DNA from: Batrachochytrium dendrobatidis JAM81
Taxonomy: Eukaryota > Chytridiomycota > Chytridiomycetes > Rhizophydiales
Length of the DNA stretch: 64,000 nucleotides
Reading direction: 5' to 3'
Assembly: GCF_000203795.2 (NCBI RefSeq)
Contig: NW_006281112.1
Location: 222,452-286,451 of the forward strand
Program-made: the position numbers and the translations under genes
The notes under the pieces: model-generated
Told to the model about the DNA's origin: nothing
Seen by the model: only the letters and a program-made list of their open reading frames with translations
Database searches by the model: none
Shown: one piece after another, positions 9,181 through 20,155 of the stretch
Position numbering within the stretch: position 1 is the first letter of the stretch
Layout: every line of letters starts with the position of its first letter

Positions 9181-9945
9181 TAATACAAGTAATGAAGAAA
9201 TAATTGGAATTATGTTGATAATTCAATGAAAACTATTGGTATTCTTTGTTAAGAATTCAAACGACCCAAAACAAGGAATCCGAACGACTGAGATATTGCA
9301 ATTATTGTTAACAATTCAAAAAAAGAAAAAGAGCGATTACAAAAGTACAAAAAGTCTGACCACACTGTGTAATTGCTTTCGTTCAACCTGTCAAACAAAT
9401 AGTTGATTTAAATTGAATTTGAAATAAAACCGACTTGATATCAAATGAAAGACTTCAAGACAGTTGAAACTTGAGTGTTTTTTACAGAATAAAAGTTTTA
9501 GGATTGTTCAAAACAAGGAATGTTGATTGTTATATTTATCTTGACAAACCAAATTATACAAAAGTATTTCTATTTCAGATTAATTTAAAACAAGATTTAA
9601 CTGGTATTTCTGTTGATTACACGAGTCACTCTAAACAGTTAGCAGTACATTGGATAACAGGTCATTAGAAATGGTGTAATAACACCAATTGTTCCAATGA
9701 TTACAAACAATATCAGAAATTGGTTGAATTCAAAAAAGTTAAACAAGTCAATCAAGATTTGTATAATTGATTGACAATAGTAAGAATATTGTAAGATTAA
9801 AAGTTTTGGTTGTATATATTGTAAATAGGAGCTTCGACTCCAAAACTTGCTTTATTTTTAAATGTTCAAATTGGCAAGACTCGTAAAAATAACCATTTCA
9901 CCTTTTACTTGAGCTTCAACTCTGTCATCTTCACAAAGGAATGAA
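9181..9945. other. AT-rich stretch without a recognisable gene
   Basis: One plus-strand ORF (9471-9668, 65 codons) and a short continuation after its TAG at 9666-9668 (KWCNNTNCSNDYK...) are the only coding-like traces, and I recognise neither. A sequence near 9237-9250 (GGTATTCTT) recalls the inner part of the terminal motif and could be the decayed end of the element that carried the RING fragment. No RNA gene is seen. Confidence 0.4.
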
Positions 9946-9981
9946 AGTAGTAAGGGTAGAGCACCGAATGATACCGCTTTT
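9946..9981 (+). repeat. Element terminus motif (copy at 9946)
   Basis: It begins AGTAGTAAGGGTAGAGCACC and reads on to GAATGATACCGC, the closest match to the motif at 1066. It faces right, so the element it belongs to should extend into the accessory region that follows. No matching right end is found in the rest of the window. Confidence 0.55.
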
Positions 9982-10230
9982 CATTTACTGCGACATTTTA
10001 CGCTTTCTTCATATTAATTGAAAGTTTGGTAAATTTCGTCATTCACATTATCCAATAAAAAATCAGTTAGATGTACAAAAATGAAGATATTATCTTTTGA
10101 TTTACCAAAGAACTTGAATGTATCATTTGTCATAAATGAATTATCCCGCAATAATATCAGAACAGAAAGAAAGCTGTCATAAAACGTATTATTAAGAACA
10201 TGCTTTTTACTATGCAAGATGAAAAAGTAA

Positions 10231-10956
10231 TTACATAAGGGAACAACTAGTTTTTGATCCAACAATGCCCAGCTCAATTTTGTTGATTTCATCATTAATT
10301 TCAGCATCAACAATATCTTCCCAAGAAATTGCCTTTTTTGTTTTCTTGATGACTTTCTTGATGAATTTTTTTTGCTTGATGTGCATAACGGAGCCGCCGA
10401 CTGTAGTCAGGGGAAAAGCCAAAAGAGTAGTGGCGATAACATTCTGGATAGATGGTGAAGAGAATGCTTTGTGGTCGACGTCACAAACAATTTGCACAAA
10501 AATGTCCGCAAATGTCTGACAGTTTCTGTACAGTCTTCGGTAATCGCCAAAATGCAAAATCAGTGATTCTCCAACAGCCTTGATAGCTTCCAGCGGAAGA
10601 GATGTTGAGCCAATTTCTTCTTTAGCAGTCACCTTTCCTTCATCGATCCATTGTTGTTTAAAATCCTGTCTTTCAAACTCGATTCCCACTGGCTGTCTGT
10701 CTTCATCCAACTTGAAAACAAGGTGGTGCAATAGCCCATCAACAACGATTCCCCAATGGCCTGTTGTTCCACTGGCCCAACCCGAATAGAATGATGGAGG
10801 TTTCCCATATAAAACCACACTGTAAACCAATACGGCTTCGACTCTTCGGCTCTTTATAGACTCCTTGTATTGGCCTTTAGCAGCATTGATAATTGACTGC
10901 TTCTCTTCTTCTGTCAAGACTGCGGCAGGAATATTCGTTTGGTTCGAGGTTGACAT
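10231..10956 (-). CDS. NlpC/P60-LRAT-like cysteine protein with C-terminal CaaX box
   Basis: A 241-residue single-exon ORF. The likely catalytic histidine lies in TTGHWGIVVDG (about residues 65-76) and the nucleophile cysteine in YRNCQTFADIF (about 140-150). This H ... N-C-Q order is typical of the LRAT/H-REV107 branch of the NlpC/P60 fold, whose known members are acyltransferases, phospholipases or peptidases. A moderately hydrophobic segment (VIATTLLAFPLTTVGG) and a lysine-rich stretch (KQKKFIKKVIKKTKKA) follow. The protein ends C-S-L-M, a good farnesylation (CaaX) box, so membrane attachment is likely. It lies about 250 bp inside the right-facing terminus at 9946 and could be element cargo or a chytrid accessory gene. 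Confidence 0.65.
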   Translation of the reverse strand: MSTSNQTNIPAAVLTEEEKQSIINAAKGQYKESIKSRRVEAVLVYSVVLYGKPPSFYSGWASGTTGHWGIVVDGLLHHLVFKLDEDRQPVGIEFERQDFKQQWIDEGKVTAKEEIGSTSLPLEAIKAVGESLILHFGDYRRLYRNCQTFADIFVQIVCDVDHKAFSSPSIQNVIATTLLAFPLTTVGGSVMHIKQKKFIKKVIKKTKKAISWEDIVDAEINDEINKIELGIVGSKTSCSLM

Positions 10957-11318
10957 TGTTGAATGATTTGGAGAATTAGTTTCATAAAAATGAGTTTGTG
11001 AAGGGAAAAAATTTAGCTTCTAGAATTTCCCAAGACCTTCCCGGTAGCGTCTAGAGTATAAAAATAGCAATTGCCACAAATCATTACCAAAAACTTCAAA
11101 TGAGTGGCTACAACCACTTTACTAACTGAGTCAAGAAGCAGCGAAAATGTCCTAATGCAACCTTGGAGGCAACAATCACTCAAATTGACATTAAATTTGT
11201 CTGGTTATATTGAAGGGAATGGACCAGTCAAGGGGAATGCCAGAAACTGTCAAAACAGACACTGAAAAGGCTAAATCATTCTTATTGAAATGCTACACTA
11301 CGACATCAATCTCTCAGT
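10957..11318. promoter_or_regulatory. Intergenic region with TATA-like sequence
   Basis: Between the minus-strand LRAT-like gene and the next plus-strand ORF there is a TATA-like GTATAAAAATAG near 11056, followed about 40 bp later by an ATG (11100) that opens only nine codons. It may have been the promoter of a plus-strand gene that is now broken. No other element is recognised. Confidence 0.3.
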
Positions 11319-11627
11319 GTGCTGGATGAGTCGTCGTCATACAGGTTTACTGGGTTGGATGCTGAGGAAATCAAAAACCGGCTGACGAAATACATCCGAT
11401 TGAATATGAAGCAACTCAAAGCGACCGATGTACTGGCATCAAAACAAGTAATGCTGATAGCCAGGTCCTTGATGAAACTGCTGGAAACATTTGGGGATGG
11501 CCAAAAGAGACGCTTCTTGGACTATGTCAACAGCAGACTTGGCATCTCCAAATCATCTTACTACTACTATATGGAGCACTATGCCTTTATGGCAGAATTT
11601 ACCAGACATTTGGGTCTCCTAATATAA
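11319..11627 (+). CDS. Unrecognised helical ORF, possible fragment of a larger gene
   Basis: 102 codons, mostly predicted helical from composition (AEEIKNRLTKYIRLNMKQL, RRFLDYVNSRLGISKSSYYY). The stretch GISKSSYYYYMEHYAFM resembles a helix-turn-helix recognition region as seen in some phage and replication proteins, but this is a weak similarity noted by eye. The upstream sequence to 11100 contains stops in all frames, so the 5' part is missing or the gene is decayed. No function is assigned. Confidence 0.35.
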   Translation: MLDESSSYRFTGLDAEEIKNRLTKYIRLNMKQLKATDVLASKQVMLIARSLMKLLETFGDGQKRRFLDYVNSRLGISKSSYYYYMEHYAFMAEFTRHLGLLI

Positions 11628-13139
11628 GCTATTTTTTAGCTGAATGCATTCATCAGAGTTCTGGTTCAAAACTACTGTTGGAAAAAGATTGAGTTTTGTG
11701 AAAGGTTGTGAGCAATTTGAAGGCTATTCTAAACAAAAGTCAGGTTCAAAGTCTATCAGTGAATTTTTCTAGCAGCTCGAGTCTTTCAATGCAATATCCT
11801 ATGCTTTTCCTACCAAAGTTCATACTTGTAAAGTTGATCTGAAGACTGTTTTATTTTTTTGTAGCTTTGAAACATCGACAATCTTTTCCAGATGGTATAT
11901 CAAGTATTCGAAAGCATCATTTGGGTTCTGCAATCTCAAATTTTCGGTTTTAACGAGATCCTCGTCACTCTTGGTTTGCACAGATAGAGATCGTTGAGTA
12001 GAACCAATGCCCATTCGAGTTTCTGTTGTAAGCTTTCAAAAGTAGGTTAAAGTTTCAGTATTTCTTTCTCTTTAATAGTAAGAAGCTGCTCCTTTAAAGC
12101 CAAATTTCCCTCCTTGCAAGTTAAATTCTGGTTCAAATAGAATTTCAAGTGGTGCTCTGAGAGTGTAAGCTTCCATTCTCCAGTTCACAGGTACTCATTG
12201 CCTTGAGAAACACAATTCTTGTTTTCAAGCCACTGTAGAGTAAAGGCTAGTTTTAAATCATCCAGTTTTAAGCTATTTCTACTTTTTGCCTTTTGCACTG
12301 TTTCTTGCGCTAATCGAAACTGTGTTTTTACATTCAACAAAAAGAAAACCTCGACTTTTCAATTCAGCCAATATTTTGTAAAATGGCAAAACTCTCCTGA
12401 AAACCCTTTGATTCCTGACTTGAATCAGCAGTATTGTTAACGTTTAGTCGACTTGTTGAAAATTTTGCTGTATAATCCGTTAGCCTCTGCTGAATGAAAA
12501 AATTAAGAAACATTAGTATAAGGAAGGTGTCAAACCAGCAAAATTAACACTTGAACAACGATGAAGATGAGATCGCTACAACTGCTCCTACTCGAAACCA
12601 AGCCAATGTGCCACTGTTTGAAAGTACACTTGACTCTGACATGGAACCAAAGGAATATTGCCTGGTTGAGTGCAAGCAGTTGCAGTTAGTGCATAGCTGG
12701 ATCTGAAAATATCTTTTTTGTTGTACGAGTCTGAGATCTGCTTGTTTCTAGAAATACCTCGATCGACTGGAGTAAGGGTGTCCGGAGTAAACTTTTTGTT
12801 AGCACTCACGTAGGTTTATCTCTTGTATGGCTCATCCAATCTGTTTGGATTGAAATTCATTTGATATGATCTTGCAAAGGGATCTGGATTTGTGGTAGTT
12901 TTTCTAGTGAGCTTGAAGATTCGCGTTTAACTGTTGATTCAACTGTAATAAGGATTGAAAGTTTCAAGCGACGTCTACAAACAGTTCTAAAGGAGGAATA
13001 GGACAAGAATCTACGGTAGGAAATGATTGAGGTTAATTTGAAACCGTTTATGGAATATCCACATGTTCATCTTAGTCGTCTGATATACCCATATATACTG
13101 TTGGATATTTTCCAGTGTGATACGACAGAATCCTGATTT
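11628..13139. other. Long stretch with no recognisable gene
   Basis: Only short ORFs are present. A plus-strand stretch near 12560-12700 (ATTAPTRNQANVPLFE...) reads like protein but cannot be identified. Given the copia fragment next door, some of this may be decayed retrotransposon. Confidence 0.4.
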
Positions 13140-13660
13140 AATTTCCAGATGCCTTTATAGAAAACTTGTATTCATTCAAAATGGCATCTCTAATGGATAT
13201 CATACTTTTTTCATCAAAATTTTAGGATCGATAGGCTTTTGAGTCTTGTTTGTATTCAATCATTATACACTTGGTGGTTCTTGGATCCAATCTCCCGAAT
13301 TTTTTGGTAGGACAATGTTGGCTTCACAGCCAAATGCACAAGGATGTTGCACACATTGTGCAGCACCTGTCCACATCTTATATGAGGTTAATTCGTCGAA
13401 TGTGGAGTGAGCTGGCCGATTTTGGAGATAAACAGCTGTATTGGTAGCTTCAACCCAAAAAGTTTTGGGCATGTTTGAAGTGGTCAGCATAAGTCTAATC
13501 GTATCTCCTATTGATTGGTTTTGGCGCTCAGCAATACCGTTTTGCTGAAAATTATACGGTGCAATGGTCTGATGCTGAACACCTTTTGGTTTGAGGTACA
13601 TTGCAAAGTCATGGGAGATGAGCTTCCTGTTGGAGTGGCATGGCTCTTGATAGCATGATA
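13140..13660 (-). pseudogene. Ty1/copia retrotransposon integrase fragment
   Basis: The minus-strand frame contains the hallmark copia integrase C-terminal core: NFQQNGIAERQNQSIGD (the catalytic Glu in GIAER), followed by MPKTFWVEATNTAVYLQNR. Past a stop at about 13210 the same strand continues with KCIMIEYKQDSKAYR and ISIRDAIL, the usual 'K-C-I-F-x-G-Y ... R-D-V-x-F' segment. Upstream, SHDFAMYLKPKGV is the remnant of the preceding integrase block. Stops and the lack of gag, protease or reverse transcriptase on either side make it a dead fragment. Confidence 0.8.
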
Positions 13661-15436
13661 AAATAAAGAGTTGAGGATGAAAAATGGCTTATGTAGGTTG
13701 TTTTTATAAAGAAAAATGTAGACAAGCATTTAATGTTGATTGATGCTTTCCAATAATTGTTGATACAGTCTAATCTACAGCTGTATTCACGTAAAGTGGG
13801 ACTTGTATTTGTCCTGCAGTCATCGTTCCAGAATATGCAATGATTGAATATTCATTGTTTTCCTATTACAGATTGACTTGATAGGCACTCTCAGTTCTTC
13901 AGTGTCTGGAATTGCTCGACAAACGAACCCATTCTTTATTATACTCGAGTCATTTTCTGCAAGGTTTAGGAATGGATAGTATGGAACTGTGTGGTATGGT
14001 TCCAATCTGCGCGCTGTTTGTTGAATGGTTGGTAAACCATGTCTAATCAGAAAGTTGCTTTGTGGAATGTAATACTGTCTAGGATAGCATGCATGTTTGG
14101 AAATGTTGCATGTCGTTGTTTAGAAAGTCAATATTACGATCTTGACAGCTTCCTTGGTCAGCCTCAAACATACCGACCATTGTATGATGCACACAATCAA
14201 ACCACAGTTTTAATCTGTTGTGTTTAGACCTTACATTCTTGTTTTTGCATAACCATACATTCTAGATCGACAAGTTTGATACTAGACCCGTCCATTGAAA
14301 TCCAGATATCTGGATTCACTGTTCTACTGTTGTCAATAAAAGCCTCGATACATTCCTTGTTACCAATCTGTTCGTCACTCACAAGAGTTGGTTTTTCCAC
14401 GTAATATTGTTATCAGGATCATTGACAATGCTGGCCGAGACATTTGCGCTTGGCAAGGTCCACAAATGCGTCTCAGTGTCTTGTTGCCCAAGTGTGGAGG
14501 ACCACAACTTGTTACATGTCCAATTTTGAATGTCATCAATTTTTTGTTTAGAATTTGTTTGTCATGATACCACGAAAGTATATTTCTTGCAACCTTCAAA
14601 TCCAAGCATTTTTGAAAACATCATTCCAAAAGCTGACCATCAATCAATGATTTGATGTGCTGGTTTGATGACAATATATCATAGAAAGTTTTGACATAAA
14701 AGTACATTATTCCATACGTAAAAGGACATGTTTTGAATGCTAAACCTATCACAAACTGTTTCTAAACGATGATTCCAGGAGCACAACATTGTTCAGTAAA
14801 ATTGACACCAATCAAGCATGACTGTTTATCATGTATTTAGCTTATTCAATGTTCCATTATATGCGGATACGACTGTGACTGACAAATCGCTGTGTATCTG
14901 GTCAGCAATAGCTTGAGAAACCTCCAAATATCCTTTAACTGGTCTCCCCATCAATGGTTACAACGTATGAGCCTTTTCACAAAATCAACGATTTGATTCA
15001 GGATATATTGGCAGCTGAGTATGAATTTCAGCAATTTTACCACCAATTAATGATGGCATCGTGCTTTTATAAGGAGTTCAAAATTGTACGATATACTGCT
15101 AGATGCTTCGTTCATATCTCTTCACGACTAAGAGAATTCTTGTTGTCATTAGATGATGATTTCGCTTCATGATTTTCCGAGTTTAACAATGTAACTGGGA
15201 TTCCAAAAAAGCATGTATTCCTTTTTCTTGATATTCTTGTATTTGGTATCCATGTTGCTTAATCTTTCGTTGCTTTTGGGATAGTTTGGGTTTATATAGG
15301 CAATCAAGGGTTCATTCAAATTCGCAGTCAAAATAAGATTCTCCACATTCACATACAATCTTTGCATCCAAAAGTAAGCAACATTGGTATATTTTGAAAA
15401 TTCTATATTCATTAAAGGTAGCCTTTTTCTTTCAAA
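13661..15436. other. TE-rich stretch with no recognisable gene
   Basis: A MITE terminal sequence (TACAGCTGTATTCACGTAAA) lies at about 13777-13798 without an obvious partner close by. Short ORFs at 14375-14605 (minus) and 14954-15172 (plus) are not recognised. The first contains cysteine pairs (CGPP, CGPC) and might be a decayed transposon zinc finger. No RNA gene is seen. Confidence 0.4.
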
Positions 15437-16237
15437 ATGACAACCAACTTTGCAAGAGAAAACGATTCTTTTGAAACTGTTCCCAATATGGATGTTGTAT
15501 TTTCTCGAGGTGCTTTCAAGAATGTCTACAAGGGAAAGTATACCAAAGGAAACAGAACGGGACAGGAATCTGTTACCAAAATATTCAAATCTGGCAGTGT
15601 TTTTCAAGAGTCTTACTTTGATAATGAGCTCAAAATAGTGAACAAGGCACTTGAAATCATCAATCGATTCAACAAGGATCAACTTGTCGATCAGAATATT
15701 TGGCTCAATATACCAGCTGTATGGACGTTTCTGCCAGGCACTACAAGAGCAGGAGAGAAATGCTTAGTGGAGCCAATGATTATCAATTTTCAAAAATTCA
15801 ATAGCAACACTGGATGGACGTCGAATGAATTGTCTGGTTGGACTCTAGTAATGCAAGCCTTGAGTCATTATTCGTATCATGCAACTGACTGCCAGTTATT
15901 GCTTTGTGATCTTCAAGGTGGTATTCAAAACAACGGATTTATTATTACCGATCCCGTGGTTATGTCAAGGACTCAAGAGTATGGACCCACCGATTTTGGT
16001 CCCAAGGGAATCTCTACATTCTTTTCACGTCACAATTGTAACAAGTTTTGCAAGAAAGAATGGAAAGTACCTCAAGACAAGAAAGCCTATTATAATGTCC
16101 AAATGGGTTCTGCAATGGCTCTTCCCGGTCATATCCCCGCGGCCCCATTAGCTGCAAATGGTCGAGTTGATTCCGGATACGCTTCAATGAATCAGCTACC
16201 AGGGCTAGTTGAAGGTCTTGAGATTATTGAAGAATAA
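15437..16237 (+). CDS. Alpha-kinase (MHCK/EF2K-type) domain protein
   Basis: A 266-residue intronless ORF consisting almost entirely of an alpha-kinase domain. Visible landmarks are the nucleotide-binding start (FSRGAFKNVYKGKY, about residues 22-36), the invariant-lysine strand (SVTKIFKSG), EKCLVEPMI with NFQKFNSNTGW (about 113-135), the catalytic block LLLCDLQGG (about 155-163) with ITDPVVMS, and the metal- and zinc-binding end YGPTDFGPKGISTFF ... HNCNKFC. Known members are atypical Ser/Thr kinases of helical substrates or translation factors. The start chosen is the first ATG, 45 codons before the SHYSYHATD-type core could be affected. No partner domain is fused. It sits alone in TE-rich DNA; such stand-alone alpha-kinases are multicopy in some early-diverging fungi, which I state from memory. 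Confidence 0.85.
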   Translation: MTTNFARENDSFETVPNMDVVFSRGAFKNVYKGKYTKGNRTGQESVTKIFKSGSVFQESYFDNELKIVNKALEIINRFNKDQLVDQNIWLNIPAVWTFLPGTTRAGEKCLVEPMIINFQKFNSNTGWTSNELSGWTLVMQALSHYSYHATDCQLLLCDLQGGIQNNGFIITDPVVMSRTQEYGPTDFGPKGISTFFSRHNCNKFCKKEWKVPQDKKAYYNVQMGSAMALPGHIPAAPLAANGRVDSGYASMNQLPGLVEGLEIIEE

Positions 16238-16429
16238 AGTTTCAACGCTTTCCTAGTACACGATTTTACAATGGTTCAACCTGATAGGATTTGCCATAAA
16301 AGCATATTTTGTTCATTCTTTGAAACAACAACACAGTTGGATAAAAACAAAGAGGAAAGGTAAACACCATTGCATAAGCCATGATCAGATATTGTTTTTT
16401 TCCATTGAAGATGTAGGCTTTACACAAAA

Positions 16430-16653
16430 AATAATATCTGGAACGACCATGTCATTGATGGATTTTTGTATCCAAAAACTCGAATACGTTTGCACTCTAA
16501 CTCAACAAGATTTGCATATATCAGGAATGCAACTATACATGCCAATTACCAGGATATCAATAAACTAAAGAATTCATAAAACAGTGCTGTCCAGTAAATT
16601 GTCATTTTATGAAACTTGTGTATTTTTTGATTCATTTTACATGGATACGGCTC
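16430..16653. repeat. Degenerate MITE copy, right end
   Basis: The end at 16632-16653 (TTTTACATGGATACGG) is the inverted terminal sequence of the MITE family described at 37407. Inside, short matches to other copies are seen (AGGAATGCAACTATACATG). The left end is not clear. Confidence 0.45.
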
Positions 16654-16711
16654 CGATGAGGTGGTTTATAAGCATAAATCAGAAAAATGCATATATTTAA
16701 AGTGTTTTTTG

Positions 16712-19301
16712 TTACAAATTCAAATGTTTCTTAACATTGGACAATGCTCTAGCAGCAATAGGAGCAATCGACACAAAAGGTGTCGAGTCAGAATTGGCAA
16801 TCCGCTGCTTTAATGCAATACATAAATGCGCAACAGCTCTAAAAATATTTTGTAAAATTACCGACGACAGTTCAGCATGAATCTCGTATTCCTTTTTACA
16901 AGAATCGACAAGCAACTCTACGCTTTTGAGACAGTTCCAAAGAGTATTCTGGCAAGGTTCATTGGCACTATTAGTGTCATTTAAACATATGACGCGAGTA
17001 GAATCAGTAAGATAGGATAAGTCAGTGAGTAGCACATTTATAGCTTGAGCGTCGTCTTTAATGGTTTTGGAAATGGGCAAAGTGTTTTGAAGAGTCGTAT
17101 TGTATCCCGCATTTAAAGTAGAACCAGAAACAATGTTTGGCGATGCTTTGAAGGGAGCCAGTGCATTTTTACCAGATACCGTATGAATGTTGGTCTGGAG
17201 TCCCTGGCTATCCCTAATAGTATCTTGGCAGGCAAAAGATTGAGATTCAGAAGTGGAGTAAACACTCTTAATTAGTGTGTCAGAAGCTGATGATAAGTTG
17301 CGTCCATGGGTATGATTTCCAGTGTTCTTTCTATCCATCTGTTCAGACCATATCGTTGCATTTACATGTCGTGAAATGAATGGTCCGCTGGGCATAGCGC
17401 TCATCAAAATCGAGTTGTCAGCCAAAGATGCCCCAGTTGGCCCTAAAAGTGCATGCTGTACAAGTTGAATCGCACCGCTGAGCCCAACATTGGCTTTGTG
17501 CCAATCACATAAAATCGATATCACTACTAAATGATTCAAAGGGTTTGAATAATTGAATAAAACCGGCAAAACAGAGCTGTAAATACTGTTGATAACGGTA
17601 TGCACTCTTCGGGAAAGGTTGCGAGTGAGCAACTTCAAGTTCTTCATAAGAGCAATCTCATTACTATTATCCTCAATCTGCAGTTTTTGAGCGGAATCTT
17701 GGAAGCCTGAAACATTAGCCGAGTTGGAATAAACGCAATCAAGTTTTTTATGAACAGTCAAAAGTTGGATGGATTCTCGATCTAAAGCTTTCATCTCGCG
17801 TTCTATGGTTATAGGTGGAGATAAAGCTGAACTGGCGATGTTACCAATTTCTCCGCTTCGAGTTAAATAAAAGATGATGGTGCAAGAAACATCATACAAT
17901 TCGCACACGGAAAATAAAAATGTTTTGCTTGCATCTTTTACAAGGCAGTCAAATGGTGACAGGGCTGGAATCAAAGATTGTACACTTGTTAAAAAGTATT
18001 TTCGAACCGCTATCGTGCATTCGCTAGTATGGTGATCAAATATCTGGTTTAATGATGGAGTTGTAGAGCTAGGTGGTTGCGTACTGGACAAACCAGGGGT
18101 CACCATACTACGAGATGCTGCATTTTGCATCAACAGGTGTGCAGGAGGATCTTACATGTAGATGGTTATTCAATGCGTTAGCACTTGAAATACTATCGCA
18201 TTACAATTATGTTTTTATTTCAGCCTCATGTGCACACATACCTTCTTTTAAAAGAAATAAGCGTATATTTTCAAGCCACTCGGCCTTATTTTTTTCATCA
18301 ACACATGCCATCAGTTTGGACGGAGGCCAAACAAAGGGGTTATGATCTACACAATATAATCAAAAAATACGTATTAGTTTTTTTAGATCAGATTGAAAAT
18401 ATAGAGTAAATCCAGTTGCTGACCAAGCTTGAGAATATGCAATAGTTTCATCGATGCAACATATTTTGGAAGCATCTGTACTCTGTTTCTTGAAATACTC
18501 AGAACCTAAACAAAAATTCATTTAGTGAGACGTTGTTGTACAGATTTATTGTCCAGCTTGCAAACAAACCAAGTAGCTCACTCGAAGATTTATCAGAGCA
18601 CCTGGATGGGTTGGAAATCTTTCAATCTTATTTTTACTGAGATCTGGCAAATTAAAAAGTAAATTTTAAATTCAACGGATTTAAACAGGTATAGTGAGCA
18701 GCCCCTAGTTTGAAAATATACCAAGAACTATACATAATGCATTTTACGACTTCGTACCTAAAACTTCCAAGTGAACCAATTCTGTGAGCTATGCACGCCA
18801 TAATGGTTGGTTAGGTGTTGACATATAGTTTGAAATAACTAGATATAGTTTTGGAAAATATTGGATAAACTTACTGGCAAAGGGAATTCACGAAGTAGAT
18901 TTGAGCGAAGATTCAAATACCGTAAAGCACCAAGACGACCAAACTCGGGAGGCAAGGTGGTTAGCATATTGTTATTCAGTCCAATCCTACATTCATGTCA
19001 TATAAGATTAGATAAACTACATGTGTTTTGATTGAATACTTACTACGCCATAGGCTTTTGCCATGTAGTTATAGGTAGTCCCAGATTGGATTTGTGCTCA
19101 CCTTTCAAGATCAATTAAAAGCCCTATCTCTGGTGGCAATTGGACAATTTTACGGGCAGATAGGTTAACATTGACGGGATGGAGTAGAGCTTCTTCTCTG
19201 ATGGTGTTTGAAAGGTCTGCAAGGGCCTGGCCAGTCCCATTGCTCGAGTGTGATAGTAAGACTGGTAGTGCTGTTTGAGAAACACATTGCTGCTGGGCCA
19301 T
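16712..19301 (-). CDS. SOG2-type leucine-rich repeat protein (RAM/Cbk1 signalling)
   Basis: A spliced minus-strand gene. Exon 1 starts at ATG 19301 (MAQQQCVSQT); further exons lie at about 18992-18876, 18798-18768, 18643-18595, 18508-18411, 18347-18242 and a long last exon from about 18150 to 16712. The first exons encode leucine-rich repeats (VQLPPEIGLLIDLER, MLTTLPPEFGRLGALRYL, LVHLEVLDLSKNKIERFP). They end in the LRR-cap-like DHNPFVWPPS ... WLENIR. The last exon (about 470 residues) is Ser/Thr-rich and helical, with ALSPPITIEREMKALDRES and RRVHTVINSIYSSVLP, as in SOG2 proteins. In yeast, Sog2 is a scaffold of the RAM pathway (Cbk1/Kic1) controlling polarity and cell separation. The assignment rests on LRR plus the C-terminal architecture; a generic LRR protein is the alternative. 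Confidence 0.65.
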
Positions 19302-19399
19302 TTATTACTTGATAGTGTGCTACAGTAGCGGCTTAATCCAGTCTGAGAGTATTGGCTGTAGTGCAACCCAAAGTTTGTCAAGATGGTCAAACCAATTTA

Positions 19400-19710
19400 T
19401 AACTGTATTCACGTAAAATGGAATGCTCGTCTACTTTGCTTTTGGACTGATTGTCTTGCTTCAAGATTGTACAATTACCAGATTGATTCATTTTAATCCA
19501 GTCATTGCGTTTGACTGTTCTGATATTGTCAGTATCATTCCAAAAACTCGGATACGCTTGCGTTCTGGTTAGTATCTCAAGAATCAATTGTTGTTTCATG
19601 CCAATCACCAGAAACCCAGCCAGCCTTGTCAAAACACAATGTTGGTAGAAATTATCGAGATTAGCCGTTTATTACGTACATTTGGTGCTGCATTTTACGT
19701 AAATACGTTC
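19400..19710. repeat. MITE copy upstream of the SOG2-like gene
   Basis: The left end AACTGTATTCACGTAAAATG (19401) is matched by the inverted right end CATTTTACGTAAATACG (about 19691-19708). The interior is diverged from the copies at 37407 and 42922. It is about 310 bp long and non-coding. Confidence 0.6.
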
Positions 19711-20155
19711 GCGACTCTATCAAAATCAAATGAAAGAAACGATATACTAGATGACAATATTTTCGGCTATTTGTTTTTATTTTTGCATACAATCCAGCAT
19801 CTCCTCCAAGCTGAGTGCCGAAAAAAGTGGACCCAATATCAAGCAAAAGAGATTTGATAAATTCTTTTGGTGGAAAACTGAAGCTATGCAGCGCAAACGT
19901 GAGATAAACGAGTTGGCAACAAACAGCATTTTCTCGTTATAAGAGCTAGTAGGAATGAGGCCAACAAAAAGGTCGAAAAGACCAGAGGACGTAGAAAATA
20001 AGGGGGGAACTATAAACCAGAATGGCAAAGACAGAATCAGAAAAAAGTTGACAAGTAGTGAGAAACAGAAGCAATCAACCAGACAAGCAACTATTGCCCT
20101 CAGCATTTTACAAACAAGGCAAAAGTTGTAGAAGGCCAAATCTTAACCAGACCAT
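19711..20155. other. Intergenic region between SOG2 and PUF genes
   Basis: A short plus-strand ORF (about 19953-20129, MRPTKRSKRPEDVE...) is highly basic but unsupported. The rest is probably promoter of the upstream side and 3' UTR of the PUF gene. Confidence 0.35.

Noticed and set aside
10014..10313. Minus-strand ORF of 99 codons after the LRAT-like gene
   Set aside because: It overlaps the real gene's end in another frame and has no recognisable motif; the CaaX ending of the real gene looks genuine.
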